Origin: Desulfovibrionaceae bacterium
Lineage (GTDB): Bacteria; Desulfobacterota; Desulfovibrionia; Desulfovibrionales; Desulfovibrionaceae
Direction: 5' to 3'
Assembly: GCA_910575755.1 (NCBI GenBank)
Contig: CAJTFO010000002.1
Coordinates: 434,001-498,000, forward strand
Length of the DNA: 64,000 nt
Both the position numbers and the translations under genes were made by a program. This document shows positions 54,194 to 62,909 of the stretch, piece after piece. Positions within the stretch are counted from its first letter, which is position 1; each line of letters begins with the position of its first letter. The notes under the pieces were generated by a model. It was not told the origin of the DNA and searched no databases. It saw nothing but the letters and a program-made list of their open reading frames with translations.

Positions 54194-56023
54194 TTATTCC
54201 GGACCAGACTGTCCGAACATGCCCGCGTAGCGCGCAAAAAGGCGGAGACTGGGCCGCGAAAAACCATCCCATTCGGCATTGAGCTCCAGACCCGGAACCA
54301 GAGCGCGGACCACAGGCAGATTCAGATCCGCACGGGTCAGCTCCACATAGAGCGGGCTTCTGCCGTGCGCGGCCAGCACGCATTCCAGAAGGCGGCGGTT
54401 GGCCTCTGCCGACGGCAGGCTGTAATCCGGCAGGTCCTCCAGCACACGTTCGGGCAGCCCGGCCAGACCGGGGCCGGAAGCCTTGCCGAAGGGGGCCGGC
54501 TGCGCCCAGACATAGGGCCAGGGCGTTTCGGTCAGCGCCGCCAGGGCGGCGCGCGCGCCATTCAGATTGGCCCCGGTGGCCCGCGCCACACTGCCGTCAT
54601 GGGCGGTGACAAAACACTGGTACACAGGCAGACCCAGCTCAGTGGTAATATCCTGAAACTGAACGCGGATGCCGCGCGCCGCGTAGTCTTCCAGCAGACT
54701 CTGAATGCGCGGGTCGCGACTTCTAAGGGTGAAGCAGCGCGCCCGGCTGAAGGGCGTGGTGGCCTCGGCGTCGCGTTCCAGAATTTCCGTAAGGGCCGCC
54801 ACCCTTGCTTCATCCAGACTGTTGCCCGATGCCAGCCCCGTGGAGCCGCCGGCCAGAAAAAGCCCCGGTTCGTCCAGATTGCAGAACAGAAAGACAGCCT
54901 GAGCCGGGACCAGCACTTCCCCGCCGTCCACGGAGCGAGCCGCCAGCCAGTACAAGGGCGCGTCCGGACAGGGCGCTTCCAGCGGCAAGAGGTCAGGATC
55001 GAGCGCCGCCCTGCCCCGCGCCGTCAGCTCCCCATAACGGGCTTTGACCAGCGGCAGGGGCAGCTTGCGGTCCAGCACCAGCCCGCCGCGGCCCTCTTCG
55101 CCCGGCCCCACGCTGACATACGCGCTGGCCCGCTCCACAATTTCCATGGCGTAAGAAGCGCGCGCCTGGGCCAGCGAAAGCCCCCGCCCGTAGGCCGTGG
55201 CCTGGCCGCGCAGAGTATGCGACAGGCGGCCGTTGCGCACGCTCACGTCCACCCGCCAGGAGCGCAGCAGGGCAATGGGCGAAAGCGAAGCCTCGTGCCG
55301 CATTTCCGGCCCGTCAATAAAGCCCGCTTCCATCAGGGCATCCACGGCGCGCAAAAACGTCTCCCCGGCCGGGGGGCGCTCACGCGGCGTCCAGTTTTCA
55401 GCCGCCATGCGGGCGTGCTCACGGGCCAGAATACCGGCGCGCTCAGTCATTTCCTCCGCTGTTTTTTCCAGCGCCTCGCGGCTGAACAACGGGGGCATAT
55501 CCGTCTCGTCAGGCCGGGGCAGGGCATGATGCCCGCAGATATTGGCGCGAAACGCCGCGCTCCAGGCAGCGGCGGCCTTGTGATCTGGCTCAAGCGCGGC
55601 ACGCAGATAGACGGCCGGGCTGGCCGGGGCCAAGCGCAGCATGGCGTCAGTCGCAAAGGGAGCAGAGGCGTCATACATCTGCCGCCATGCGGGCAGCAGC
55701 AGTGCGCATTCCAGCAGCAGGCCGGCCAGGGCCGGGCGCGTAAAAACATCGGCCTCGGCATCATAGCAGGTCGCGGCCAGGTCACGCAGTTCCTCCGGTC
55801 GCTTCTTGCTTAATGCTCGCAGCAGATGCTGATGCAGAAAGTCATCCAGCGGCGCGTCCTCCAGTTGCGCCAGAGCATCGTCCAGACTGAGGGAGGGCGG
55901 CGGCTCACAGGAAAAATAGCCTGTGGTGGCCAGGGTTTCAGCGTGGGCATACGCGTAATCCACATGCGGCACGGCGGGCGTTGCCGAAGAACAATCCGAG
56001 GATCGGGAATGGCCGGATGACAT
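54194..56023 (-). CDS. Stand-alone YcaO-domain protein
   Basis: A 609-residue protein. Residues 1-215 are a helical N-terminal region without a recognised fold. From about residue 270 comes the YcaO domain with its acidic ATP/Mg motifs: ASYAMEIVERASAYVS (289-304), NSLDEARVAALTEILERDA (401-419) and TGANLNGARAALAALTE (483-499). YcaO enzymes activate amide backbones with ATP to form azolines or thioamides; a free-standing E. coli YcaO influences methylthiolation of ribosomal protein S12. No TfuA, E1-like or precursor-peptide gene is visible. The start follows GAGGAACC, just past the rpsI terminators; a longer frame through them is rejected. Confidence 0.88.
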   Translation of the reverse strand: MSSGHSRSSDCSSATPAVPHVDYAYAHAETLATTGYFSCEPPPSLSLDDALAQLEDAPLDDFLHQHLLRALSKKRPEELRDLAATCYDAEADVFTRPALAGLLLECALLLPAWRQMYDASAPFATDAMLRLAPASPAVYLRAALEPDHKAAAAWSAAFRANICGHHALPRPDETDMPPLFSREALEKTAEEMTERAGILAREHARMAAENWTPRERPPAGETFLRAVDALMEAGFIDGPEMRHEASLSPIALLRSWRVDVSVRNGRLSHTLRGQATAYGRGLSLAQARASYAMEIVERASAYVSVGPGEEGRGGLVLDRKLPLPLVKARYGELTARGRAALDPDLLPLEAPCPDAPLYWLAARSVDGGEVLVPAQAVFLFCNLDEPGLFLAGGSTGLASGNSLDEARVAALTEILERDAEATTPFSRARCFTLRSRDPRIQSLLEDYAARGIRVQFQDITTELGLPVYQCFVTAHDGSVARATGANLNGARAALAALTETPWPYVWAQPAPFGKASGPGLAGLPERVLEDLPDYSLPSAEANRRLLECVLAAHGRSPLYVELTRADLNLPVVRALVPGLELNAEWDGFSRPSLRLFARYAGMFGQSGPE

Positions 56024-56052
56024 GGTTCCTCGCGCTAGCAAAGGCTGTAAAC

Positions 56053-56075
56053 AAAAAGCGGGCCGTGAGGCCCGC
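56053..56075 (-). terminator. Terminator of rplM-rpsI (distal)
   Basis: On the minus strand GCGGGCC-TCAC-GGCCCGC is followed by five T. It lies between rpsI and the YcaO start. Confidence 0.85.
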
Positions 56076-56092
56076 ACATGATGCAGAAGCAA

Positions 56093-56119
56093 CCGGGGAA
56101 TCCCTGAGGGATTCCCCGG
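56093..56119 (-). terminator. Hairpin after rpsI (proximal)
   Basis: Perfect 12-bp stem CCGGGGAATCCC with a 3-base loop, 15 bases past the rpsI stop. It has no T-run and is probably a pause or 3'-stabilising structure in tandem with the next terminator. Confidence 0.6.
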
Positions 56120-56133
56120 ATACAAAAGGCGGA

Positions 56134-56526
56134 TTAACGCTTGGAATACTGGTAGCGGGCGCGGGCCGCGCGCAGACCGTATTTTTTACGTTCCTTCTTG
56201 CGGGCATCGCGGGTCAGAAAGCCCGCTTTTTTCAGCACCGGGCGCAGAGCCGGATCCACCAGCAGCAGCGCGCGGGAAATGCCGTGCCGCACGGCTTCGG
56301 CCTGGCCGCTCACGCCGCCGCCGGCCACATTGACGCGCACATCCAGCTTCTCGGCCAGCTTGGCCAGCACCAGAGGCTGACGGATGATCATCTGGAGGGT
56401 CTTACGGGGAAAATACTCCTCAAAGGAGCGTCCGTTAACCGTAATGCCGCCCGAACCGGCGTAAATGCGGGTACGGGCCGTGGCGGTTTTGCGACGACCG
56501 GTGCCGTATTCAAATTTTTCGCTCAT
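56134..56526 (-). CDS. rpsI: 30S ribosomal protein S9
   Basis: A 130-residue ribosomal protein with the normal start [20 protein letters not shown] and the conserved basic C-terminus ending RARYQYSKR, whose last Lys-Arg reaches the P-site tRNA. AAGGAG precedes the ATG. Order rplM-rpsI is universal in bacteria; the gap is 12 bases. Confidence 0.98.
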   Translation of the reverse strand: MSEKFEYGTGRRKTATARTRIYAGSGGITVNGRSFEEYFPRKTLQMIIRQPLVLAKLAEKLDVRVNVAGGGVSGQAEAVRHGISRALLLVDPALRPVLKKAGFLTRDARKKERKKYGLRAARARYQYSKR

Positions 56527-56538
56527 GGCGTGCACTCC

Positions 56539-56973
56539 TTAGTAAGGCAGGGTCAGCGGCTGAGGATTCTGGGCCGTGTGCGGATGCTCAGGCCCGGCAT
56601 AAATCTTGAGTTTCTTCAACATGGCGCGGCCCAGGCGGTTCTTGGGCAGCATACCACGCACGGCGGACATCAGAACGCGCGAAGGCTTGTCGGCCAGCAC
56701 ATCGCCGAGGGTCGTGGTCTTGAGGCCACCCACCCAGCCGGAGTGCCGGTAATATTTTTTGTCAGTCATTTTCGCGCCGGTTACTTTGAGCTTTTCGCAG
56801 TTGACGACCACGATAAAATCCCCATTATCCATATGCGGGGCGAACTCAGGCTTGTGCTTGCCGCGCAGGCGATGGGCAATCTGGCTGGCCAGACGACCGA
56901 GAACCTGATCCTGGGCGTCAACCACAAACCACTGGCGGTTGATGTCTTTGGGGGTAGGGCTGAACGTCTTCAT
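56539..56973 (-). CDS. rplM: 50S ribosomal protein L13
   Basis: A 144-residue ribosomal protein, an early assembler of the large subunit. It has [50 protein letters not shown] and the signature [26 protein letters not shown] precedes the start. The leader from its promoter is about 120 bases long, which leaves room for autoregulation. Confidence 0.98.
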   Translation of the reverse strand: MKTFSPTPKDINRQWFVVDAQDQVLGRLASQIAHRLRGKHKPEFAPHMDNGDFIVVVNCEKLKVTGAKMTDKKYYRHSGWVGGLKTTTLGDVLADKPSRVLMSAVRGMLPKNRLGRAMLKKLKIYAGPEHPHTAQNPQPLTLPY

Positions 56974-57406
56974 CAGAAAAAACTCCTCACATCTGCTGGG
57001 ATGAGCAGCAAAAAATATACGGCAGCCGTCAGGCTGAGAAAAATTCGTCCAGCGTCGCGCCGTCTAACGGGGTGGCGGCAGGATCACTGCAAAGGTCGAT
57101 TCAATACGCCAAACCATGAAACGTGTCAAGCGCTATACGCGCGAGACCGGGGCAATGGCATGAAGTTCAGGCCGCCGGTTTGCCCATTACCGCCTGGCAT
57201 AAGAAGTCATCATCCCAGCCGGCCAGTTTGCGGCGTACCCGCATGCTCTTTTTCCCGGGCAAGTTTTTCAACATATTCACTGTCCTATGCCTGAGCGTGA
57301 CAAAATTGCCGGCAGTATTCTTTTCTCTTGCCCGGCATTCATCATCTCTGAATACTATAGCGACTAACACTTGAAAATATTTAAAATATTTTTAAATATC
57401 TTGGCT
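56974..57406. other. Intergenic region rplM to AT-rich island
   Basis: Holds the rplM promoter and leader. From about 57280 the sequence becomes AT-rich, with long A/T runs near 57370-57400. No supported gene; the small frames on both strands have no start signals. Confidence 0.5.
57101..57129 (-). promoter_or_regulatory. Sigma-70 promoter of rplM-rpsI
   Basis: On the minus strand a perfect TTGACA, a 17-base spacer and TATTGA. Predicted leader about 120 bases. Confidence 0.65.
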
Positions 57407-57568
57407 ATGCGCATAGCAACTTCAGAAGTCAGGATGAGGGCGATCCAAGCCTATAAATCCAAACTTGGCGTCCAACAGCAAGTGGCTGTAATGTATGGGA
57501 TTCATTCCAATCCCCTCAGAAATTGGTTGCGGGCCTATGATGAGGATAACAATTCTGATCCAGAATGA
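57407..57568 (+). pseudogene. Remnant of a transposase N-terminal HTH (IS630-like)
   Basis: A 53-codon frame starting MRIATSEVRMRAIQAYKSKL and going on with GVQQQVAVMYGIHSNPLRNW resembles the helix-turn-helix that opens IS630-type transposases (K-x-x-R-x-R-x-x-A-Y, then Q-x-x-V-A-x-x-Y-G-I). It stops after LRAYDEDNNSDPE, with no catalytic DDE part following. The setting is AT-rich. Most likely a decayed insertion sequence; a small independent DNA-binding protein is possible. No inverted repeats were identified. Confidence 0.45.
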
Positions 57569-57633
57569 AGGTGAAACAAGATTAAAATTGCATATTGATG
57601 AAAAAATGTTATATAAATGTAATAGGAAATTTA

Positions 57634-58092
57634 ATGAAAATACTATCTGTTTCAATCAATATAATTCTGTTTTTATTTGTAATCACTGCTGCATATAATT
57701 TATTATTTTCAATAACCACAATATATAATATTGAATGGTATTCTTTGCATTTTGAAAATGATGTCATAGGATTGTTCATGGGGAGTTTTTTTTGGCTACA
57801 GATTATGTTTTTATTGCGTTTTACGGGGGTACGGTACATACTGCTTGTATCTGGATTATGTGGCTTGGCGGTCATGGCAACAAAGCTGCACACTCCTCCT
57901 GACGCAACCATAGTGCCCGCATTAGGTCAGATTGGAAACTGGCCGTCCGTGGAGGATGTCAGAATACTTTGCCATTTTTGCGCTATTCTGTTTATTGAAG
58001 GCGTCTTGTTTACATACGCAGTAAGGTTTATCAATTTTATCATAATACAACCAATGAAATATTTTTTTCAGGGTATACTTGGGGATACATAG
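57634..58092 (+). CDS. Orphan hypothetical membrane protein
   Basis: A 152-residue protein with four predicted helices (IILFLFVITAAYNLLFSITT; IGLFMGSFFWLQIMFLLRF; YILLVSGLCGLAVMA; ILCHFCAILFIEGVLFTYAV). AGGAA lies five to six bases before this ATG; a start at 57595 is also open. I do not recognise the family. Codon use is AT-rich and unlike its neighbours, and it sits beside a transposase remnant, so recent acquisition is likely. Confidence 0.65.
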   Translation: MKILSVSINIILFLFVITAAYNLLFSITTIYNIEWYSLHFENDVIGLFMGSFFWLQIMFLLRFTGVRYILLVSGLCGLAVMATKLHTPPDATIVPALGQIGNWPSVEDVRILCHFCAILFIEGVLFTYAVRFINFIIIQPMKYFFQGILGDT

Positions 58093-58165
58093 TAAGCGGC
58101 GTTATGGCGGCCCTGCATAATGCCGCGCGAATTCGGCATCTGGCTCGCGCCAGTATTAATATAAT

Positions 58166-58179
58166 TAATGATTACATTA
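58166..58179. promoter_or_regulatory. Possible operator upstream of rubrerythrin (TAATG-ATTA-CATTA)
   Basis: A small perfect dyad in an AT-rich tract about 140 bases before the rubrerythrin start. It is loosely like PerR/Fur-type sites, which control rubrerythrin in related bacteria, but the match is weak. Confidence 0.2.
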
Positions 58180-58319
58180 TGTTATAAGGATTTTGCGGAG
58201 TTGCTCGCGGTAAAGGCATAAAAAAAGGCTTTACAAGCGAAACGGCTTTCTATAAACAGGAATTGTTCCTGCTAATGGAAGCCAAACAAAATTTTTTGCA
58301 TACGTTAAAGGAGAGAACA

Positions 58320-58823
58320 ATGAGCAAGACCCAGGAAAATCTGATGGCCGCCTTCGCCGGCGAGTCCCAGGCCAATCGCAAATATCTCGCTTTCGCCCAG
58401 GCCGCCGACAAGGAAGGTCTGCCGCAGGTCGCCAAGCTGTTCCGCGCCGCCGCCGCCGCCGAGACCATCCATGCCCATGCGCATCTGCGCAACGCCGGCA
58501 AGATCGGCGACACCGCCGCGAACCTCAAGGCCGCCCTGGAAGGCGAGACCTATGAGTTTACCAAGATGTATCCCGAAATGATCAAGGACGCTCAGGAAGA
58601 AGGCCAGACCGCCGTGGCCAAGTATTTTGATTTTGTGAACAAGGTGGAGGAAGTGCACGCCAATCTGTACAAGAAGGCCATTGCCAATCCTTCCGGCCTT
58701 GCCAATGTGGATTACTATGTCTGCAAGATCTGCGGTTACACCCACGAAGGCCCCTGCGACGCCTGTCCCGTGTGCGGCGCGGGCGCTGCCTCTTTCTTCA
58801 AGGTGGAAGAGTGCTGCCAGTAG
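58320..58823 (+). CDS. Rubrerythrin
   Basis: A 167-residue non-haem iron peroxidase that protects anaerobes by reducing hydrogen peroxide in the cytoplasm. The N-terminal four-helix bundle carries the diiron ligands in FAGESQANRKYLAFAQAA, ETIHAHAHLR, EGETYEF and KVEEVHANLY. The C-terminal rubredoxin-like domain has two knuckles, VCKICGY and CDACPVCGA, for the Fe(Cys)4 site. It is the shorter form (about 165 residues), with an unusual EECCQ end. AAGGAGAG precedes the ATG; the longer frame is not supported. Monocistronic, with two hairpins behind it. Confidence 0.96.
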   Translation: MSKTQENLMAAFAGESQANRKYLAFAQAADKEGLPQVAKLFRAAAAAETIHAHAHLRNAGKIGDTAANLKAALEGETYEFTKMYPEMIKDAQEEGQTAVAKYFDFVNKVEEVHANLYKKAIANPSGLANVDYYVCKICGYTHEGPCDACPVCGAGAASFFKVEECCQ

Positions 58824-58836
58824 TCTGAGCCGCACT

Positions 58837-58872
58837 CCGCGTTCATGCCGCCTTCAGGCGGCATGAACGCGG
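58837..58872 (+). terminator. Hairpin after rubrerythrin (proximal)
   Basis: Perfect 16-bp stem with a TTCA loop (arms 58837-58852 and 58857-58872), 13 bases past the stop. It has no T-run; the next hairpin supplies one. Confidence 0.65.
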
Positions 58873-58890
58873 GATTCATTGTTCTGGCAG

Positions 58891-58920
58891 AAGGGGTCGC
58901 CGCAAGGCGACCCCTTTCTT
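58891..58920 (+). terminator. Terminator after rubrerythrin (distal)
   Basis: AAGGGGTCGCC-GCAA-GGCGACCCCTT stem followed by TCTT. GNRA-type loop. Confidence 0.8.
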
Positions 58921-59231
58921 TGTCGCGGGCCGCATCCCGGGCGGCGGCAACGCCGAGACTTTCACTTTTGCAATGAAAGCCGCATTTCAACTATCTGAAA
59001 TTCAAAATGAATTTTTCAGAAAATCATTGATAAAGGTGAATGTCTCGCAACACCTTCGGCATTGCATTTTGGGCTGAAAAGAGTCAGTATCACCTGATGT
59101 TTGGCGGCGCGCATGTTTCAATGCGGGACGTTTGTTATCAATAAAAAATGGCGGTGGGCTCTGGTCCGCTTTCCCGCTTTCCGGTTTCGTCCGGAGGGCG
59201 GGTTTATGTATATCGCTGTGGAGGCTTTCGT

Positions 59232-60557
59232 ATGCGTATTGTTGTCCGCTCCTGCATTTTTGCGCTTCTTCTGGTTCTGTGCGGCCTGAGCGCGGTTCAG
59301 ACCGCCGACGCGGCGGCCAAAAAAGAACCCGCCAAGGAAGTCCCCAACAAGTTTGAAGCCCTGAAGCGCTTCAGCCAGGTGCTTGACCTGGTGGAACGCT
59401 ACTATGTGAAGGATGCGACCCAGACAGATCTGATTAACGGCGCCGTCAAGGGCATGCTGCAGGGGCTTGACCCGCACTCCACCTTCATGAATGCGGAAGA
59501 ATACAAGGAAATGCAGGAAACCACCTCCGGCGAATTTTTCGGGGTGGGCATTGAAATTTCCATGGAAAACGGCCAGGTTGTGGTGGTGACGCCCATTGAG
59601 GATACGCCGGCTTTCCGCGCGGGGCTCCAGCCCGGCGACGTGATTCTGTCCATCAACGGCCAGCCCACGCAGGAACTTTCGCTGCAGGAAGTTGTCTCGC
59701 GTATCCGGGGGGCCAAGGGCACGGAAGTGGAACTGACCATCCTGCACAGCGACGCCAAAACCCCGCAGACCGTGCGTATTGTGCGCGACGCCATACCCCT
59801 GATCAGCGTCAAGTCCAAAAAGCTGGAGGACGGCTGTTACTGGGTGCGTCTGACCCGTTTTTCTGAACGCACCACCGAGGAACTCAAGGACGCGCTCAAG
59901 GATGCGGAAAAGGAAAGCAAGGCCACAGGCGGTCTCAAGGGCATTGTGCTGGACTTGCGCAACAATCCCGGCGGCCTGCTGGATCAGGCGGTCAGCGTTT
60001 CCGATATTTTCCTGCAAAAGGGCGTCATTGTTTCCATCAAGGGCCGCCGCGACAATACGGATCGTGTTTATGAAGCCAAAAAGCAGTCCGACGATGTGCG
60101 TGTGCCCATGGTTGTGCTGATCAACGCCGGTTCCGCCTCGGCTTCGGAAATCGTGGCCGGCGCGCTGCGCGACCAAAAGCGCGCCCTGATTCTGGGAGAG
60201 CGCTCTTTTGGCAAGGGCTCGGTGCAAAACATTATTCCTTTGTCAGACGGTTCCGGCCTCAAGCTGACGGTGGCCCTGTACTATACGCCCAACGGCAGTT
60301 CCATTCAGGCCGAGGGTATTGTGCCCGACCTGGAAGTGGTCTTTGAGCCGCCGCGCAACGAGGACAAGGACAATCCGCGCTTCCTGCTGCGTGAGCAGGA
60401 CCTCAACCGGCATCTGGAAAACGGCAAGGACAAGAAGGGCAGCCAGAGCAAGGCCAAAAAAGATGAGGGCAAGGAACAACTGGCCCGCGATAATCAGCTG
60501 CGCATGGCTCTTCAGGTGGTAAAGAGTCTGCCCAGGCTGCGGGAGATTCAGCATTAG
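59232..60557 (+). CDS. ctpA: Carboxyl-terminal processing protease (S41 family)
   Basis: A 441-residue periplasmic serine protease. The signal peptide is MRIVVRSCIFALLLVLCGLS and ends near ADAAA. The PDZ domain covers about residues 95-180 (FFGVGIEISMENGQVVVVTP; GDVILSINGQP). The catalytic Ser is in INAGSASASEIVAGAL and the Lys in GERSFGKGSVQNI. The C-terminus is a charged tail (GKDKKGSQSKAKKDEGK). It trims C-termini of exported proteins, often cell-wall enzymes. GGAGG precedes the ATG; 28 further codons upstream are open but not needed. The deacetylase gene follows 50 bases on, a pairing common in this lineage. Confidence 0.95.
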   Translation: MRIVVRSCIFALLLVLCGLSAVQTADAAAKKEPAKEVPNKFEALKRFSQVLDLVERYYVKDATQTDLINGAVKGMLQGLDPHSTFMNAEEYKEMQETTSGEFFGVGIEISMENGQVVVVTPIEDTPAFRAGLQPGDVILSINGQPTQELSLQEVVSRIRGAKGTEVELTILHSDAKTPQTVRIVRDAIPLISVKSKKLEDGCYWVRLTRFSERTTEELKDALKDAEKESKATGGLKGIVLDLRNNPGGLLDQAVSVSDIFLQKGVIVSIKGRRDNTDRVYEAKKQSDDVRVPMVVLINAGSASASEIVAGALRDQKRALILGERSFGKGSVQNIIPLSDGSGLKLTVALYYTPNGSSIQAEGIVPDLEVVFEPPRNEDKDNPRFLLREQDLNRHLENGKDKKGSQSKAKKDEGKEQLARDNQLRMALQVVKSLPRLREIQH

Positions 60558-60607
60558 GCGGTGCTGGCTTTGTCTCCGCGCCGCAGAAGAGACCTGCCAT
60601 AATCCGC

Positions 60608-61891
60608 GTGTACGGCACAAAAGGAAATAACAGCCCCCCGACCAGCGCCTCTGGCGCCGGCGGGGGGTTGTGCGCTTCCGATTGGCTGGGTCTGGGCGGC
60701 CTGGCCTGGCTGGTCTGCGCGCTGGCCTTTTCTCTCTGGTGGGGCGAAGAGCTGACCGCGCCGGATACCGCGGAAGAGAACAGCCTTGCTGCTGTTTCCG
60801 CCGTCGAGATTGATGCCGCTGGCCAACAGCCCACGCCGTCCGTGCATGAGCGGGAAGCCCGGTTCACGCTGGACCGGGTGGAAGCGCTGGTCATCCAGAC
60901 CTTGCCGCGCGCCCTGCCTTTGGCGCACTGGCGGCGTGAAGAGGAGCCGCCGTCGGGCGTTGCGGAGACGGACGCGCGTCGATACCGGATTGCCGGGCCC
61001 TGCGCGCCATTGCGTCTGGCCGTGGCCCTGCTGGAAAAGCTGCGTGCCGCTGCGGCTGCGGATTCTTCCCTGCTTCCGCGTCTGGCCTGGACAGACGAGG
61101 GCGTGCTGGAACTGCGTCTCAACGGACGCCTGAGCCACAGTTTTCATTTTCCCGGACGGGAGCGGGAGCTGGCCGATCTGGCCCGCCCCTTGCCCGCAGC
61201 CGCGCTGGTTCTGGTCATAGATGATCTGGGGCAGAGCCTGGAAGCCGCCGAAGCGCTGGCCGCTCTGCCTTTTCCCGTGACCCTGGCCCTTTGGCCGCGG
61301 GCGTCTGGAACCGGCGCGGCAGCAAACCTGGCCGGACAGAGGGGGCTGGATTGTCTGGTGCATATGCCCATGGAACCCTTGCCGCGCGCCGACGGCTCCC
61401 GCCCCAAGCCCGGAGCGGGCGCTCTGTTTACGGATATGAGTCCGCAGGCTCTGGCCGCCGCTCTGGAACCCGCCCTGAGCGCCGTGCCAACGGCGCTGGG
61501 CCTGAATAATCATATGGGCTCCCGATTCACGGGCAGCGCCTCTGCCAGCCGGCAGCTTTGCGCGCAACTGGCGGGGCGCGGCTTTGCTGTGCTGGACAGC
61601 CTGACCAGTCCCCATTCCCGACTGGCGGAGGCGGCCCGCGCCGCCGGGCTGGTCAGCGTGACGCGGGCTGTTTTTCTGGATACGCAGCGGAAAACGGACG
61701 CTATTCTTGCCGCCTTGGATGCGGCGGCGGCCAGGGCCCGTTCCGGCGGCTTTGCCGTGGCCATTGGGCATCCGTACCCGGAAACCCTCAGCGCCTTGCG
61801 CCGCTGGCGGGACAAGGCCGGTACGGCTGTTATTCCATTGCGTCGCCTGATCTGGCATCTGGCACAGCGCCAGACGAGTGAGGAGCCTTGA
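60608..61891 (+). CDS. Divergent polysaccharide deacetylase family protein (DUF610/YibQ-like)
   Basis: A 427-residue protein with one N-terminal membrane anchor (about residues 27-45, LGGLAWLVCALAFSLWW) and a periplasmic domain. From residue 197 it shows the deacetylase-like fold: LVLVIDDLGQSLEAAEALAA, the metal-type motif LVHMPMEP, NNHMGSRFT, and AIGHPYPETLSAL. The family lacks some classical NodB ligands, so catalysis is uncertain. It often sits next to murein hydrolase or ctpA genes, as here, suggesting cell-wall work. The start is GTG without a clear ribosome binding site. Confidence 0.85.
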   Translation: MYGTKGNNSPPTSASGAGGGLCASDWLGLGGLAWLVCALAFSLWWGEELTAPDTAEENSLAAVSAVEIDAAGQQPTPSVHEREARFTLDRVEALVIQTLPRALPLAHWRREEEPPSGVAETDARRYRIAGPCAPLRLAVALLEKLRAAAAADSSLLPRLAWTDEGVLELRLNGRLSHSFHFPGRERELADLARPLPAAALVLVIDDLGQSLEAAEALAALPFPVTLALWPRASGTGAAANLAGQRGLDCLVHMPMEPLPRADGSRPKPGAGALFTDMSPQALAAALEPALSAVPTALGLNNHMGSRFTGSASASRQLCAQLAGRGFAVLDSLTSPHSRLAEAARAAGLVSVTRAVFLDTQRKTDAILAALDAAAARARSGGFAVAIGHPYPETLSALRRWRDKAGTAVIPLRRLIWHLAQRQTSEEP

Positions 61892-61978
61892 GGCCAGTAG
61901 CCGCGCATGCTTCCGGCACACCGGACGCCGCTGTGGAACTGGATTTTTTCAATCAACGTGAACAAGTGGAGTGATACC

Positions 61979-62782
61979 GTGAAGATCAGCACAATAGGCT
62001 GCGTGGGCTGCGGCAATATGGGCGGGGCCATTCTTGCCGGTCTGGCTGACAGCCTGCGCGATGGCTATGCCTTCTGCGGCTGTAACCGCACGGCGGAGCG
62101 CATGAGGCCCCTTCTGGAAAAGGGCGTGACGGCCAGAGCCGAGGCCAGCGCCGTGGCGGAAGATTCCCAGGTGGTCATTCTGGCGGTCAAACCCTATGCG
62201 GCGGCTGCCGTACTGGCAAAGATGCGCCCGAAGCTGGGCGCTGACAAGGTGCTGGTGTCTGTGGCGGCGGGCGTCAGTCTGAAAAGCCTGCGTCAGGCCG
62301 CCGGCGACCAGTGTATGGTTGTGCGCTGCATGCCCAATACCCCGGCCCTGGTGGGCAAGGGCGTTTTTGCGTTTTCTTTTGAAGAAGGCGTGTCGCCGCA
62401 GAGCAAAACCGAGCTGATGGAACTCTTCGGAGCGCTGGGCCTCTGTCTTGAGCTGCCCGAAGCCCGCTTCACCGCTTTTTCCGCCCTGATCGGCGCGGGG
62501 CCGGCCTATGTGTTCGAGATGATGCAAGGGCTGGTGCAGGCCGGCGTAACCCTGGGCTTTCAGCATAAGGAAGCCCGCCGCATGGTGGCGGCGCTCTTTG
62601 CCGGTTCGGCGCGCATGGCCGAGCTGAATCCCGCGCCGCTGATGCAATTGCGCGACGAGGTTTGCTCACCCGGCGGCCTGACCATTGCCGGCGTCAACCA
62701 ACTGGATCGCGCGGGCTTGCCGGGACTTCTGGTGGATGCCGTGCTGGCCGCCGACGCGCGCGGCCGGGAAATGGAAAGCTGA
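61979..62782 (+). CDS. proC: Pyrroline-5-carboxylate reductase
   Basis: A 267-residue NAD(P)H-dependent enzyme for the last step of proline synthesis. The dinucleotide motif is IGCVGCGNMGGAIL near the N-terminus, followed by VVILAVKPY, RCMPNTPALVGKGV and the C-terminal signature around RDEVCSPGGLTIAGVNQLDR. The start is GTG (61979), eight bases after GGAG; the upstream ATG frame adds 24 unlikely residues. It lies about 90 bases after the deacetylase gene. Confidence 0.96.
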   Translation: MKISTIGCVGCGNMGGAILAGLADSLRDGYAFCGCNRTAERMRPLLEKGVTARAEASAVAEDSQVVILAVKPYAAAAVLAKMRPKLGADKVLVSVAAGVSLKSLRQAAGDQCMVVRCMPNTPALVGKGVFAFSFEEGVSPQSKTELMELFGALGLCLELPEARFTAFSALIGAGPAYVFEMMQGLVQAGVTLGFQHKEARRMVAALFAGSARMAELNPAPLMQLRDEVCSPGGLTIAGVNQLDRAGLPGLLVDAVLAADARGREMES

Positions 62783-62853
62783 GCCGCCGCAGGTCTGACC
62801 GCGACCTTGGGAAATGCGGGGGAGCGGAAGCGAGGGCGCGGACGAGAGCATAC

Positions 62854-62880
62854 AAAAAAAGGGGGGCTTGCGCCCCCCTT
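62854..62880. terminator. Bidirectional terminator after proC
   Basis: AAGGGGGGC-TTGC-GCCCCCCTT stem. On the minus strand it is followed by a long T-run (complement of 62854-62860), so it mainly ends the DsrK-like gene. Confidence 0.85.
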
Positions 62881-62909
62881 GATGTTGGTTTGTGAGCCGG
62901 CCGCGCGGG

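Larger units (their letters stand above)
58824..59231. other. Intergenic region rubrerythrin-ctpA
   Basis: Contains two strong hairpins that end the rubrerythrin transcript (58837-58872 and 58891-58920) and an imperfect dyad TCTGAAATTC...GAATTTTTCAGA (58994-59020) in an AT-rich patch that may be part of the ctpA promoter. No gene seen. Confidence 0.5.
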
